A stretch of 7,385 nt of DNA from NCBI GenBank assembly GCA_021162925.1, contig JAGGXQ010000090.1:1-7385 (forward strand), in the 5' to 3' direction. Source of the DNA: Nitrososphaerota archaeon. GTDB taxonomy: Archaea > Thermoproteota > Nitrososphaeria > Nitrososphaerales > JAGGXQ01. The position numbers and the translations under genes are program-made. Numbering within the stretch: the stretch's first letter is position 1; every line of letters begins with the position of its first letter. The notes under the pieces were generated by a model, which saw only the letters and a list, made by a program, of their open reading frames with translations, made no database searches and had not been told where the DNA came from. Below are positions 1 through 5,841 of the stretch, piece after piece.

Positions 1-1190
1 CCCTAGAGCTCTCTGGGGACAAGCTCGCCTGCAAGAAGGAGATGGAGAGGCACGGCATACCGACCATACCGGGGAGCGAAGTCGCCGGCGAGGAGGAAGC
101 GATGAGGGTGGCGAAGGAGCTCGGATACCCGATCCTGCTCAAGTCGGTCTACGGCGGAGGGGGGAGGGGGATAAGGCTCGTCAGGGATGAAGAAGAGCTG
201 CAGAAGGCCCTGAAGGTCGCGATGATGGAGGCGAAGGCCGCTTTCGGGAGGGAGGAGCTTTACATCGAGAAGTACATCGAGGGCGCAAGGCACATAGAGT
301 TCCAGATACTCAGGGACGCCTACGGGCACGCGGTCCACCTAGGGGAGAGGGAGTCCTCGATCCAGAGGAGGTATCAGAAGCTCATAGAGCTCAGCCCCTC
401 GCCCATGCTCGACGAGGGAATGAGGGAGGAGATGGGGAGGATGGCCGTTAAGGCGGCTGAAGCCATAGAATACATGAACGCGGGGACCATCGAGTTCCTG
501 GTCGACAGGGATAGAAACCCTTACTTCATGGAGGTGAACGCAAGGCTGCAGGTCGAGCACCCCGTCACGGAGATGGTTACGGGGGTCGATATAGTGAAGG
601 AGCAGCTCAGGCTCGCATCCGGGGAGAGGCTCGATCTGAGGCAGGAGCAGCTCGCCTTGAACGGTGCTGCGATAGAGTGCAGGATAAACGCCGAAGACCC
701 CAGCAAGGGCTTCCTCCCTTCGGTGGGGGAGATCGTCACCTACATCCCGCCCACGGGCCCTGGGATAAGGGTCGACTCGTCGATCTACCCCGGCTACAGG
801 GTCGACAGGAACTACGACCCCCTGCTGGCGAAGGTGATAGCCCACGGGAGGAGCTACGAGGAGGCCAGGCTCAGGATGTTGGCCGCCTTGGAGGGGATGG
901 TGATAGGGGGCGTCGAGACCGTCATACCATTCCACCTGGTCGTGCTGAAGGATGAGGCCTTCATCAAGGGCGACCTATCCACGGACTTCATAGAGAGGAG
1001 GGGGATCTTGGATAGGGTTAGGAGGGAGATGGAGAGGGAGAGGAGAACCACCGAGTTAAAGGCGGCGGGGATAGCCGCCTACCTACTCGCGAAGAACAAG
1101 CTCGTTCCGAAGGTGGAGGCGAAGAGGGAGGGGAGGAGGTGGAAGCAGGTATACAGGTACGGGGTGATGGGGCTCGCCGAGGGATTTTAA
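1..1190 (+). CDS. accC: Biotin carboxylase subunit of an archaeal acyl-CoA/pyruvate carboxylase (5' end outside window)
   Basis: Catalyses ATP- and bicarbonate-dependent carboxylation of biotin on the carrier protein, the first half-reaction of acetyl/propionyl-CoA or pyruvate carboxylase. The first full codon is at position 3, giving 395 visible residues that open with SGDKLACKKEMERHG, the GDK segment near residue 115 of stand-alone biotin carboxylases, so about 110 residues are missing upstream. Visible hallmarks are the ATP-grasp glycine loop YGGGGRGIRLV (about 150-182), ESSIQRRYQKLIELSPSP (about 351-404), the catalytic EVNARLQVEHPVTE (about 531-572), ECRINAED, and the biotin carboxylase C-terminal domain with RVDRNYDPLLAKVI. 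The usual DCSIQRRH reads ESSIQRRY here. The estimated full length of about 505 residues fits separate archaeal subunits. The next gene starts almost on its stop codon. The substrate cannot be decided because no carboxyltransferase gene is in view. Confidence 0.93.
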   Translation, partial: LELSGDKLACKKEMERHGIPTIPGSEVAGEEEAMRVAKELGYPILLKSVYGGGGRGIRLVRDEEELQKALKVAMMEAKAAFGREELYIEKYIEGARHIEFQILRDAYGHAVHLGERESSIQRRYQKLIELSPSPMLDEGMREEMGRMAVKAAEAIEYMNAGTIEFLVDRDRNPYFMEVNARLQVEHPVTEMVTGVDIVKEQLRLASGERLDLRQEQLALNGAAIECRINAEDPSKGFLPSVGEIVTYIPPTGPGIRVDSSIYPGYRVDRNYDPLLAKVIAHGRSYEEARLRMLAALEGMVIGGVETVIPFHLVVLKDEAFIKGDLSTDFIERRGILDRVRREMERERRTTELKAAGIAAYLLAKNKLVPKVEAKREGRRWKQVYRYGVMGLAEGF

Positions 1191-1194
1191 GCTG
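1179..1194 (+). promoter_or_regulatory. Possible ribosome binding site or +1 slip site at the accC-accB junction
   Basis: GAGGG (1179-1183) precedes TTT TAA G, where TTT (1185-1187) is the last accC sense codon and TAA its stop. Moving one base forward, TTT can re-pair at 1186-1188 and reading continues AAG CTG GTC into the carrier frame. The same GAGGG could instead act as a Shine-Dalgarno sequence for CTG at 1192. The arrangement is seen directly; the mechanism is inferred. Confidence 0.4.
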
Positions 1195-1641
1195 GTCGGG
1201 GAAAGGAAGCACGAAGTTAGGATAGAAGGGGACGAGGTATACATCGACGGGGAGAGGCATCGGATAAAGCTCTTGGAGGCATCTAAGGATGGATTCCTGG
1301 TCCTCTTCGATGGGAGGCCGATGAAGGTGAAGGCCGCCTACGACGGGGCGAACGTCAGAGTCGAGATCGACGGCAGGATGGTGAAGCTGAGGACCGTTTC
1401 TGGAGGCGTCGAGGTCGAGGAGGGGCGCCCGAAGCTCCTGAAGAGCGAAATACCCGCGAAGGTCGTCTCGATCTACGTCGGCAAGGGCTCCAGGGTCAAG
1501 AGGGGGGAGGAGCTGATGGTCCTGGAATCCATGAAGATGGAGAACGTGATAAGGGCGCCTTTCGACTGCGTCGTCAAGGACGTGAAGGTGAAGGAAGGCG
1601 ACATGGTATCCATAGGGGACCTGCTCATCGAGTTCGAGTAG
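1192..1641 (+). CDS. accB: Biotin carboxyl carrier protein (biotinyl domain subunit)
   Basis: Carries the biotin that shuttles carboxyl groups from biotin carboxylase to a carboxyltransferase. The C-terminal half is a biotinyl domain: a proximal G-rich turn (VGKGSRVKRGEEL), then LESMKMENVI with the biotin-accepting lysine codon at 1534-1536, and a second hairpin ending GDLLIEFE. The usual EAMKM is ESMKM here. The start is uncertain. The first ordinary start codon is TTG at 1273 (122 residues), but protein-like sequence (VGERKHEVRIEG, then DEVYIDGERHRIKLL) runs in frame back to the upstream stop codon, with no ATG, GTG or TTG. I place the start at CTG 1192 because GAGGG at 1179-1183 lies 8 nt before it. 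That gives 149 residues, close to archaeal AccB length. The alternative is translation as a +1 frameshift extension of the biotin carboxylase. Confidence 0.88.
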   Translation: MVGERKHEVRIEGDEVYIDGERHRIKLLEASKDGFLVLFDGRPMKVKAAYDGANVRVEIDGRMVKLRTVSGGVEVEEGRPKLLKSEIPAKVVSIYVGKGSRVKRGEELMVLESMKMENVIRAPFDCVVKDVKVKEGDMVSIGDLLIEFE

Positions 1642-1649
1642 CTACTCGA
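1634..1649. repeat. 16-bp perfect palindrome holding two opposing stop codons
   Basis: TCGAGTAGCTACTCGA reads the same on both strands. Its centre lies between 1641 and 1642, exactly where the carrier protein stop (TAG 1639-1641) meets the glmS stop (TAG on the minus strand, 1644-1642). Each gene ends with GAG TAG, which creates the symmetry. In either transcript it has no loop, so it would be a poor hairpin, and no T-run follows. Confidence 0.6.
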
Positions 1650-3366
1650 CCGTTACGGACTTCGCGAGGTTTCTGGGATGATCTGGGTCCTCGCTCCTCA
1701 AGACCGCCATGTAGTACGCTAGGAGCTGGAGGGGCACCACCTCGACCAAAGGATATGCATACCAATCGAGCTTCGGTATCTTAACGTGGTAGTCGTAGAC
1801 GCTGGACGGCTCGTCGGATACCCCTATTATCCTCGCACCCCTGGACTTCAGCTCGATGGCGTTGCTCATGGTTTCGTTGTAAGTCTCGTCCTTCGGGTTT
1901 ATCACGACGACGGGCGTTCCATCGGATATCAGGGCCAAGGTTCCGTGCTTCAGCTCGCCAGCCGCCATCCCCTCCGCGTGGACGTAGGAGAGCTCCTTCA
2001 GCTTCAGGGCCCCCTCTAGGGCTATAGGGTAGTGTATCCCCCTCCCGACGAAGTAAAAGTCGTTGGAGCCCTTGAACCTCTCGGCTATCTCCTTCATCAG
2101 CTCGTCGTGCATAACCGAGCCGACCGCCTCCCCGATACCATCGAGGTTCGGCCTCTTACCAGCCACGCCCATCACCAAAAGCTCCAGGAGGGCGAGCTGG
2201 GCCGTGAAGCTCTTGGTTGCAGCCACCCCTATCTCGGGGCCGCAGTTTATGGAAAGGAAGTGGTCGCTCTCCCTAGCAAGGGTCGAATTGACCTGGTTTA
2301 CTATCGAGTAGACCTTCATCCCCTTCGCCTTCGCCATCCTGACCGCCTTGAGGACGTCTGCGGTCTCCCCGCTTTGTGAGATGGCGATAAGGACTCCGCC
2401 GTCCATCAGCTCCGAATAGTAGCCGACCTCGCTCCCCAGGATCACTTCGGCGGGCTTCTTCAGCACCTTCGCCAGCAGATACTTCGCAACGAGGCAGGCG
2501 TGGTAGCTCGTCCCACAACCGACGAAGTAAATCGGCGAGCCCTTAAGGGCCTCTAAGAAAGGCTTCAAGCGGCCATCGTCCTGTATGAGGGCCCTGGGGA
2601 TGGTGCTGGGTTGCTCGTGTATCTCCTTGAGCGTATAGTGGGCGAACTCCTTCTTCGAAACGTCGGCGACCTCCCAAGCCACCTTCACCGGCCTCTTCTT
2701 AACCGGGTTGCCGTCAAGGTCGAAGAGCTCGTAGAATCCCTTGCCCAAGATCACGAGCTCCCCGTTGTCCAGGAAGATCACGTCGTCGGTCCTATCGATG
2801 AACGCCAGGACGTCGCTCGCCACGAAGTTCTCACCGGAACCGCAACCGAGGACCAGAGGGGGGCCGAACCTGGCACCGGCGAGCACCTCTACCCCCTCGA
2901 ACATGGCTATGAACGAGAAGTCCCCCTTGAGCCTTCTGACCGTCTTGAGCATCGCATCCTTGAGCCCATGATCCTTCAGATACTCCTCGAGCAGGTGGGC
3001 TATGACCTCAGAATCGGTTTCGCTCGTGAATTTATGCCCCTTCTCCTCCAGCTCCCTCTTCAGCTCTAGGTAGTTGCTTATTATCCCGTTGTGGACCACC
3101 GCGACCCCCTTATCGCATGAGAGGTGGGGGTGGGCGTTCTCCCTGCTGACCCTTCCATGGGTGGCCCACCTGGTATGCGCCACCCCTAGCTTGGAGCTGG
3201 GGAGCCTCACGTCCCCGATCTTACCCACCTCTTTCACGACGTATATGCCAGAATCCCCCAGGGTTGCGAAGCCGTAGGAGTCGTAGCCCCTGTACTCGAG
3301 CCTCTTCAGCCCCCTGACCAGGACCGACGACACTTCGTCCCCGACGCACCCTAGGATCCCGCACAC
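1642..3366 (-). CDS. glmS: Glutamine--fructose-6-phosphate aminotransferase (isomerizing)
   Basis: Makes glucosamine-6-phosphate from fructose-6-phosphate and glutamine, the entry step to UDP-GlcNAc and surface glycans. The protein is 574 residues, near family length. The N-terminal class II glutaminase domain has the nucleophile Cys2 (MCGILG), HTRWATHG at 64-71, HNG at 92-94, TSETDSE at 114-120 and GDFSF at 148-152. Two SIS sugar-isomerase domains follow: GCGTSYHA near 283-290, SQSGET at 330-335, ELKHG at 471-475, and the C-terminal tail PRNLAKSVTVE. The GTG at 3366-3364 is chosen because it puts cysteine at position 2, as the enzyme requires after Met removal, and because a TATA-like box lies 27 nt upstream. 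A longer frame reaching 3399 would bury the cysteine. The stop codon abuts the convergent carrier protein gene. Confidence 0.97.
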   Translation of the reverse strand: MCGILGCVGDEVSSVLVRGLKRLEYRGYDSYGFATLGDSGIYVVKEVGKIGDVRLPSSKLGVAHTRWATHGRVSRENAHPHLSCDKGVAVVHNGIISNYLELKRELEEKGHKFTSETDSEVIAHLLEEYLKDHGLKDAMLKTVRRLKGDFSFIAMFEGVEVLAGARFGPPLVLGCGSGENFVASDVLAFIDRTDDVIFLDNGELVILGKGFYELFDLDGNPVKKRPVKVAWEVADVSKKEFAHYTLKEIHEQPSTIPRALIQDDGRLKPFLEALKGSPIYFVGCGTSYHACLVAKYLLAKVLKKPAEVILGSEVGYYSELMDGGVLIAISQSGETADVLKAVRMAKAKGMKVYSIVNQVNSTLARESDHFLSINCGPEIGVAATKSFTAQLALLELLVMGVAGKRPNLDGIGEAVGSVMHDELMKEIAERFKGSNDFYFVGRGIHYPIALEGALKLKELSYVHAEGMAAGELKHGTLALISDGTPVVVINPKDETYNETMSNAIELKSRGARIIGVSDEPSSVYDYHVKIPKLDWYAYPLVEVVPLQLLAYYMAVLRSEDPDHPRNLAKSVTVE

Positions 3367-3389
3367 ATTCGGATGCGATGGAAAGGGGG

Positions 3390-3397
3390 ATAAAAGC
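3390..3397 (-). promoter_or_regulatory. TATA-like promoter element of glmS
   Basis: The minus strand reads GCTTTTAT, its G lying 31 nt before the GTG at 3366. That spacing places initiation at or next to the start codon, implying a leaderless transcript. The GCTT core recurs at four other promoters in the window. Confidence 0.6.
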
Positions 3398-3428
3398 ACC
3401 GGCTCATCTCGGGGCTGACGTGTAAAAA

Positions 3429-3436
3429 TTTTTATT
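3429..3436 (+). promoter_or_regulatory. TATA-like promoter element of the winged-helix/S-layer-like gene
   Basis: TTTTTATT is centred about 25 nt before GTG 3457 (28 nt before TTG 3460), right for a leaderless mRNA. It sits at the edge of the palindrome AAAAATTTTT (3424-3433), in the 90-bp divergent region shared with glmS. Confidence 0.5.
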
Positions 3437-3456
3437 GTCCGCTTCCGCTTACCGAA

Positions 3457-4392
3457 GTGTTGAGAGGGTACTTGGTGAAGAAGGGGAGGGAGTACGATCT
3501 GTCAAAAGACGTTTTGATATTCGACGATCCGTCCATGCTCAAGCCGCTGACGAACAAGATAGCTTGGGAGATGCTCACGAAGCTCGCGGAGAAACCGAGC
3601 CACATAGCGGGGATAGCCAGGGAGCTCAACCTTTACAGGCAGAAGGCGTACTACTACGCAGAGAAGCTCGAGAGGGCCGGGATAATCAGGATAACCAGGG
3701 AGGACAACATAAGGGGAGGGATAGCCAGGATTTACTCACCGGTTTGCTACGCGTTCTGCCTCGACATAAGTGGAAAGGGCGAGACCTTGACGAACATGCA
3801 GGGTTTCATAGACGAGCGGACCAGAAACTTCTTCCACCCGGCGATCGAGGACGGGGAGCTCAAGGGGAAGATAGTCGTCGGCTCTCCAGAGCCACATGGG
3901 CCGAACATGACCGTCGCGAAGGACGGGCATCTAGCCGCAACGCTGGCCTTCTTCTTGGGAGGGTGGTGTAGATGCAAGGGGAACCCGATAAGGCTCGACA
4001 TAGAGGTTAGGGCGAGGAAGGAGGAGGGCGAGAACCTGATAGCCGTCGGCGGCCCGGGAACCAACTTGATTACGGCGAGCGTGAACAGATACCTGCCGAT
4101 AAGGTTCGACGAGAGGAACTACTGGGCCGGGCTCAGCGGTAGGGGGAGGAGGTTCAGCTCCGAGAGGGACGGGCTAATAGCGAAGGTCAAAAACCCCCTG
4201 AACCCGTCGAACCGCATCATAGTGCTAGCCGGGGTAAGGCACCTGGGGACGAAGGCGGCGATCTTGGCGATAACCAAGAGGCACGACGAGGTCTTCGAGG
4301 ATTACGAAGGGGAGGAGAGCTGGGCCAGGGTCGTGAGGGGGCTGGACAGGGACGGGGACGGAGATATAGACGACGTCGAGGTGCTCCTCTAG
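3457..4392 (+). CDS. Winged-helix protein with archaeal S-layer-like C-terminal domain and EF-hand-like loop
   Basis: A 311-residue protein without signal peptide or membrane segment, so probably cytoplasmic. Residues about 30-95 look like an ArsR-type winged helix: [20 protein letters not shown], then the likely recognition helix [17 protein letters not shown] and a wing ending GGIARIYSP. Residues about 137-290 resemble a domain shared with archaeal S-layer proteins: [26 protein letters not shown], the GGPGTN turn at 198-203, LPIRF, and [13 protein letters not shown]. The C-terminus, D297-E308 ([12 protein letters not shown]), matches the calcium-loop pattern of EF-hand or dockerin motifs. 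From memory, similar proteins occur in several archaeal lineages and are annotated as regulators or S-layer-related; their role is unknown to me. The start may be GTG 3457 or TTG 3460. It overlaps the end of uS11 by 4 bp. Confidence 0.82.
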   Translation: MLRGYLVKKGREYDLSKDVLIFDDPSMLKPLTNKIAWEMLTKLAEKPSHIAGIARELNLYRQKAYYYAEKLERAGIIRITREDNIRGGIARIYSPVCYAFCLDISGKGETLTNMQGFIDERTRNFFHPAIEDGELKGKIVVGSPEPHGPNMTVAKDGHLAATLAFFLGGWCRCKGNPIRLDIEVRARKEEGENLIAVGGPGTNLITASVNRYLPIRFDERNYWAGLSGRGRRFSSERDGLIAKVKNPLNPSNRIIVLAGVRHLGTKAAILAITKRHDEVFEDYEGEESWARVVRGLDRDGDGDIDDVEVLL

Positions 4393-4787
4393 GCCCTCCT
4401 GCCCCTCCTGCCCCCAGGCTTCCTGGTGCCGTCGTGGGGTATCGGGGTGACGTCCTCTATCCTGCCTATCTTGAACCCGGCCCTGACTATCGCCCTTATG
4501 GCGGCTTGAGTTCCGGGGCCCGGTATCCTTGGACCCGTTCCACCCACCGCCCTGACCTTTATGTGGACGGCCTTTATCCCCTTCGCCTTCGCTATTTCAG
4601 CGACCTTGGTGGCGGCCTTCATGGCCGCGTAGGGTGAGGAGCCGTACCTATCCGCCTTCACGTGCTGGCCACCCGAGCTTATGGCTATGGTCTCCGCTCC
4701 GGACAGATCGGTCATGTGGACTATCGTGTTGTTGAAGCTGGCGTAGATATGCACGACCCCCCACTTCTCTTCATCCTTCTCGCTCAT
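4389..4787 (-). CDS. rps11: 30S ribosomal protein uS11
   Basis: Small-subunit platform protein that contacts 16S rRNA near the E site. The 132 residues match archaeal uS11 end to end: [82 protein letters not shown]. The ATG start overlaps the end of uS4 by 17 bp, and an AGGTGGTGA ribosome-binding sequence lies just upstream inside uS4, so it is translated from the shared mRNA. In many archaea Rpo3 and eL18 follow uS11; here the opposing winged-helix gene does, with their stop codons overlapping in CTAG. Confidence 0.97.
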   Translation of the reverse strand: MSEKDEEKWGVVHIYASFNNTIVHMTDLSGAETIAISSGGQHVKADRYGSSPYAAMKAATKVAEIAKAKGIKAVHIKVRAVGGTGPRIPGPGTQAAIRAIVRAGFKIGRIEDVTPIPHDGTRKPGGRRGRRA

Positions 4788-5283
4788 CCTTCACCACCTG
4801 TGCCAACATCGGGCTCCCCTCCCTTATCTTAACAGTCTCCTCTTCATCCCTACCGACCAGGTAGCCGGGCACGTCGACCCTCCTACCGCCGACCTCTATA
4901 TGGCCGTGGACGACCAGCTGCCTAGCCTGGTAGATCGTCTTGGCGAGGCCCTTCTTCCAGACTATCGTCTGGAGCCTCCTTTCGAGCAGGTCCTCGACGG
5001 TAAGGCCTAGGACGTCGTCCAAGGTCGCCTTATCCCCAACGAGCCCCTTCCTGTAAAGGGATTCCAGGAGCCTCTTCTCCTCCTTCACCCTAACTTCTTC
5101 GGGGGCGGCGAGGAGCTCCCTCGCCTGCCTCCTTATCCTAGAGAGCTCGGTGTGGGCCCTCCACAGCTCCCTCTTGTTCCTTAGGCCGTAGGTGCCCAGG
5201 AGCTCCAGCTCCCTGGCCAGCTGCTCCGCTATCCAGGGATGCCTCGGGCCCTTCCACTTCTTCTTGCTCCTAAAGAGCGGCAT
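4771..5283 (-). CDS. rps4: 30S ribosomal protein uS4
   Basis: Primary 16S rRNA-binding protein of the 5' domain and body of the small subunit. The 170-residue protein has the archaeal N-terminal signature [11 protein letters not shown] (8-17), the helical region [16 protein letters not shown] (28-43), and an S4 RNA-binding domain from about residue 102 ([36 protein letters not shown]). No zinc-binding cysteines are present, as in archaeal members. The ATG at 5283 begins just before the typical archaeal N-terminus. No Shine-Dalgarno sequence precedes it, but a TATAAA lies about 30 nt upstream, so it may have its own promoter besides readthrough from uS13. Its end overlaps the uS11 start. Confidence 0.97.
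   Translation of the reverse strand: MPLFRSKKKWKGPRHPWIAEQLARELELLGTYGLRNKRELWRAHTELSRIRRQARELLAAPEEVRVKEEKRLLESLYRKGLVGDKATLDDVLGLTVEDLLERRLQTIVWKKGLAKTIYQARQLVVHGHIEVGGRRVDVPGYLVGRDEEETVKIREGSPMLAQVVKDEREG
4791..4799 (-). promoter_or_regulatory. Shine-Dalgarno sequence of rps11
   Basis: The minus strand reads AGGTGGTGA from 4799 to 4791, inside the uS4 gene and ending 3 nt before the rps11 ATG. Its GGTGA part is complementary to the conserved archaeal 16S 3' tail. It contrasts with the promoter-proximal genes, which lack such a sequence. Confidence 0.65.
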
Positions 5284-5309
5284 GGGCGTCCGACGTAGGG
5301 TTGGCCCGA

Positions 5310-5320
5310 ATTTATACCTT
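5310..5320 (-). promoter_or_regulatory. Internal promoter element between rps13 and rps4
   Basis: The minus strand reads AAGGTATAAAT from 5320 to 5310, in the 38-bp gap after the rps13 stop. TATAAA is centred 30 nt before the rps4 ATG, which would leave a leader of only a few bases. It is the best canonical TATA box in the window, although it lacks the GCTT core seen elsewhere. Confidence 0.55.
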
Positions 5321-5321
5321 A

Positions 5322-5768
5322 CTATTTGGCCCTCTTCCTGACCCCGACCGTCTGCCCCTTCCTCCCCGTGGTTCTGGTCCTCTGCCCCCTCACCTTGAGC
5401 CCTAGCATGTGCCTTACCCCCCTCCAGCTCTGGACCGCCTTCTCTCTATCTATGTCCCTCTTGACGGCGAATTCGAGGTCCGCGCCGATCAGGTGTAGGT
5501 CCTCTCCGGTCTCCAAATCCCTAGGCCTGTTGAGCATCCAGCTCGGCACTTTAAGCCTCTTGATGTCCTTGATGGCGCGCTCTATCGAGCCTATCTGCTC
5601 GTCGGTCAGGTATCCGAGCCTCATCCTTGGGTCTATGTCCAGCAGGTTGACTATGGCGTGGGCCACGTTCCACCCTATCCCCTTTATGTCCGAAAGGGCC
5701 GCGATGACCTCCTTACTTCCGGATACGTCGGTCCCGGCTATCCTGACTATGTGCTTGAACTCCGGCAT
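5322..5768 (-). CDS. rps13: 30S ribosomal protein uS13
   Basis: Small-subunit head protein that contacts the large subunit and P-site tRNA. The 148-residue length and sequence are archaeal/eukaryotic-type: FKHIVRIAGTDVSGSKEV at the N-terminus, a helix-two-turn-helix region with DIKGIGWNVAHAI, the insert PSWMLNRPRDLETGEDLHLI around residues 75-94, and the basic tail RHMLGLKVRGQRTRTTGRKG near 119-138, ending VGVRKRAK. The ATG at 5768 is supported by the conserved MPEFKHIVRI start and by a TATA-like box 27 nt upstream, implying a leaderless mRNA. It is the first gene of the uS13-uS4-uS11 cluster and is divergent from purA. Confidence 0.97.
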   Translation of the reverse strand: MPEFKHIVRIAGTDVSGSKEVIAALSDIKGIGWNVAHAIVNLLDIDPRMRLGYLTDEQIGSIERAIKDIKRLKVPSWMLNRPRDLETGEDLHLIGADLEFAVKRDIDREKAVQSWRGVRHMLGLKVRGQRTRTTGRKGQTVGVRKRAK

Positions 5769-5791
5769 CTGGCTACCTGAAGGCGTGGAGG

Positions 5792-5799
5792 TTATAAGC
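5792..5799 (-). promoter_or_regulatory. TATA-like promoter element of rps13
   Basis: The minus strand reads GCTTATAA from 5799 to 5792, the G lying 31 nt before the ATG at 5768. This is the expected position for a leaderless transcript covering the uS13 cluster. Confidence 0.6.
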
Positions 5800-5812
5800 G
5801 TTTTCGGCTAAA

Positions 5813-5821
5813 GCTTAAAAT
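5813..5821 (+). promoter_or_regulatory. TATA-like promoter element of purA
   Basis: GCTTAAAAT begins 29 nt before the purA ATG at 5842. It lies back to back with the rps13 element, 13 bp away in the same 73-bp intergenic region. No Shine-Dalgarno sequence precedes the ATG, consistent with a leaderless mRNA. Confidence 0.58.
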
Positions 5822-5841
5822 CACATGCCCTTGGTATCGGT

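Noticed and set aside
339..935. Long open frame (198 codons) antisense to biotin carboxylase
   Set aside because: Composition is rich in His, Pro, Arg and Leu with no domain; it is a by-product of the GC-rich, AGG-heavy codon use of the real gene, which has clear catalytic motifs.
1634..1649. Palindrome as an intrinsic hairpin terminator
   Set aside because: There is no loop and no following T-run on either strand, and archaeal intrinsic termination depends mainly on T-runs.
2611..3069. Open frame antisense to glmS
   Set aside because: Lies wholly within the glutaminase and linker coding region of glmS; no ribosome binding site or recognisable protein pattern.
3367..3399. Upstream extension of glmS by 11 residues
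   Set aside because: It would place the catalytic cysteine at position 13 and overlap the proposed TATA box; the GTG at 3366 gives Met-Cys as the family requires.
3435..3971. Plus-strand open frame overlapping the winged-helix gene in another frame
   Set aside because: Low-complexity Arg/Gly/Asp/His composition, no promoter at the right place, and the competing frame has recognisable domains.
5326..5811. Open frame antisense to rps13
   Set aside because: A Leu/Ser-rich shadow of a conserved ribosomal protein; the apparent hydrophobicity comes from reading Lys/Arg/Glu codons backwards.
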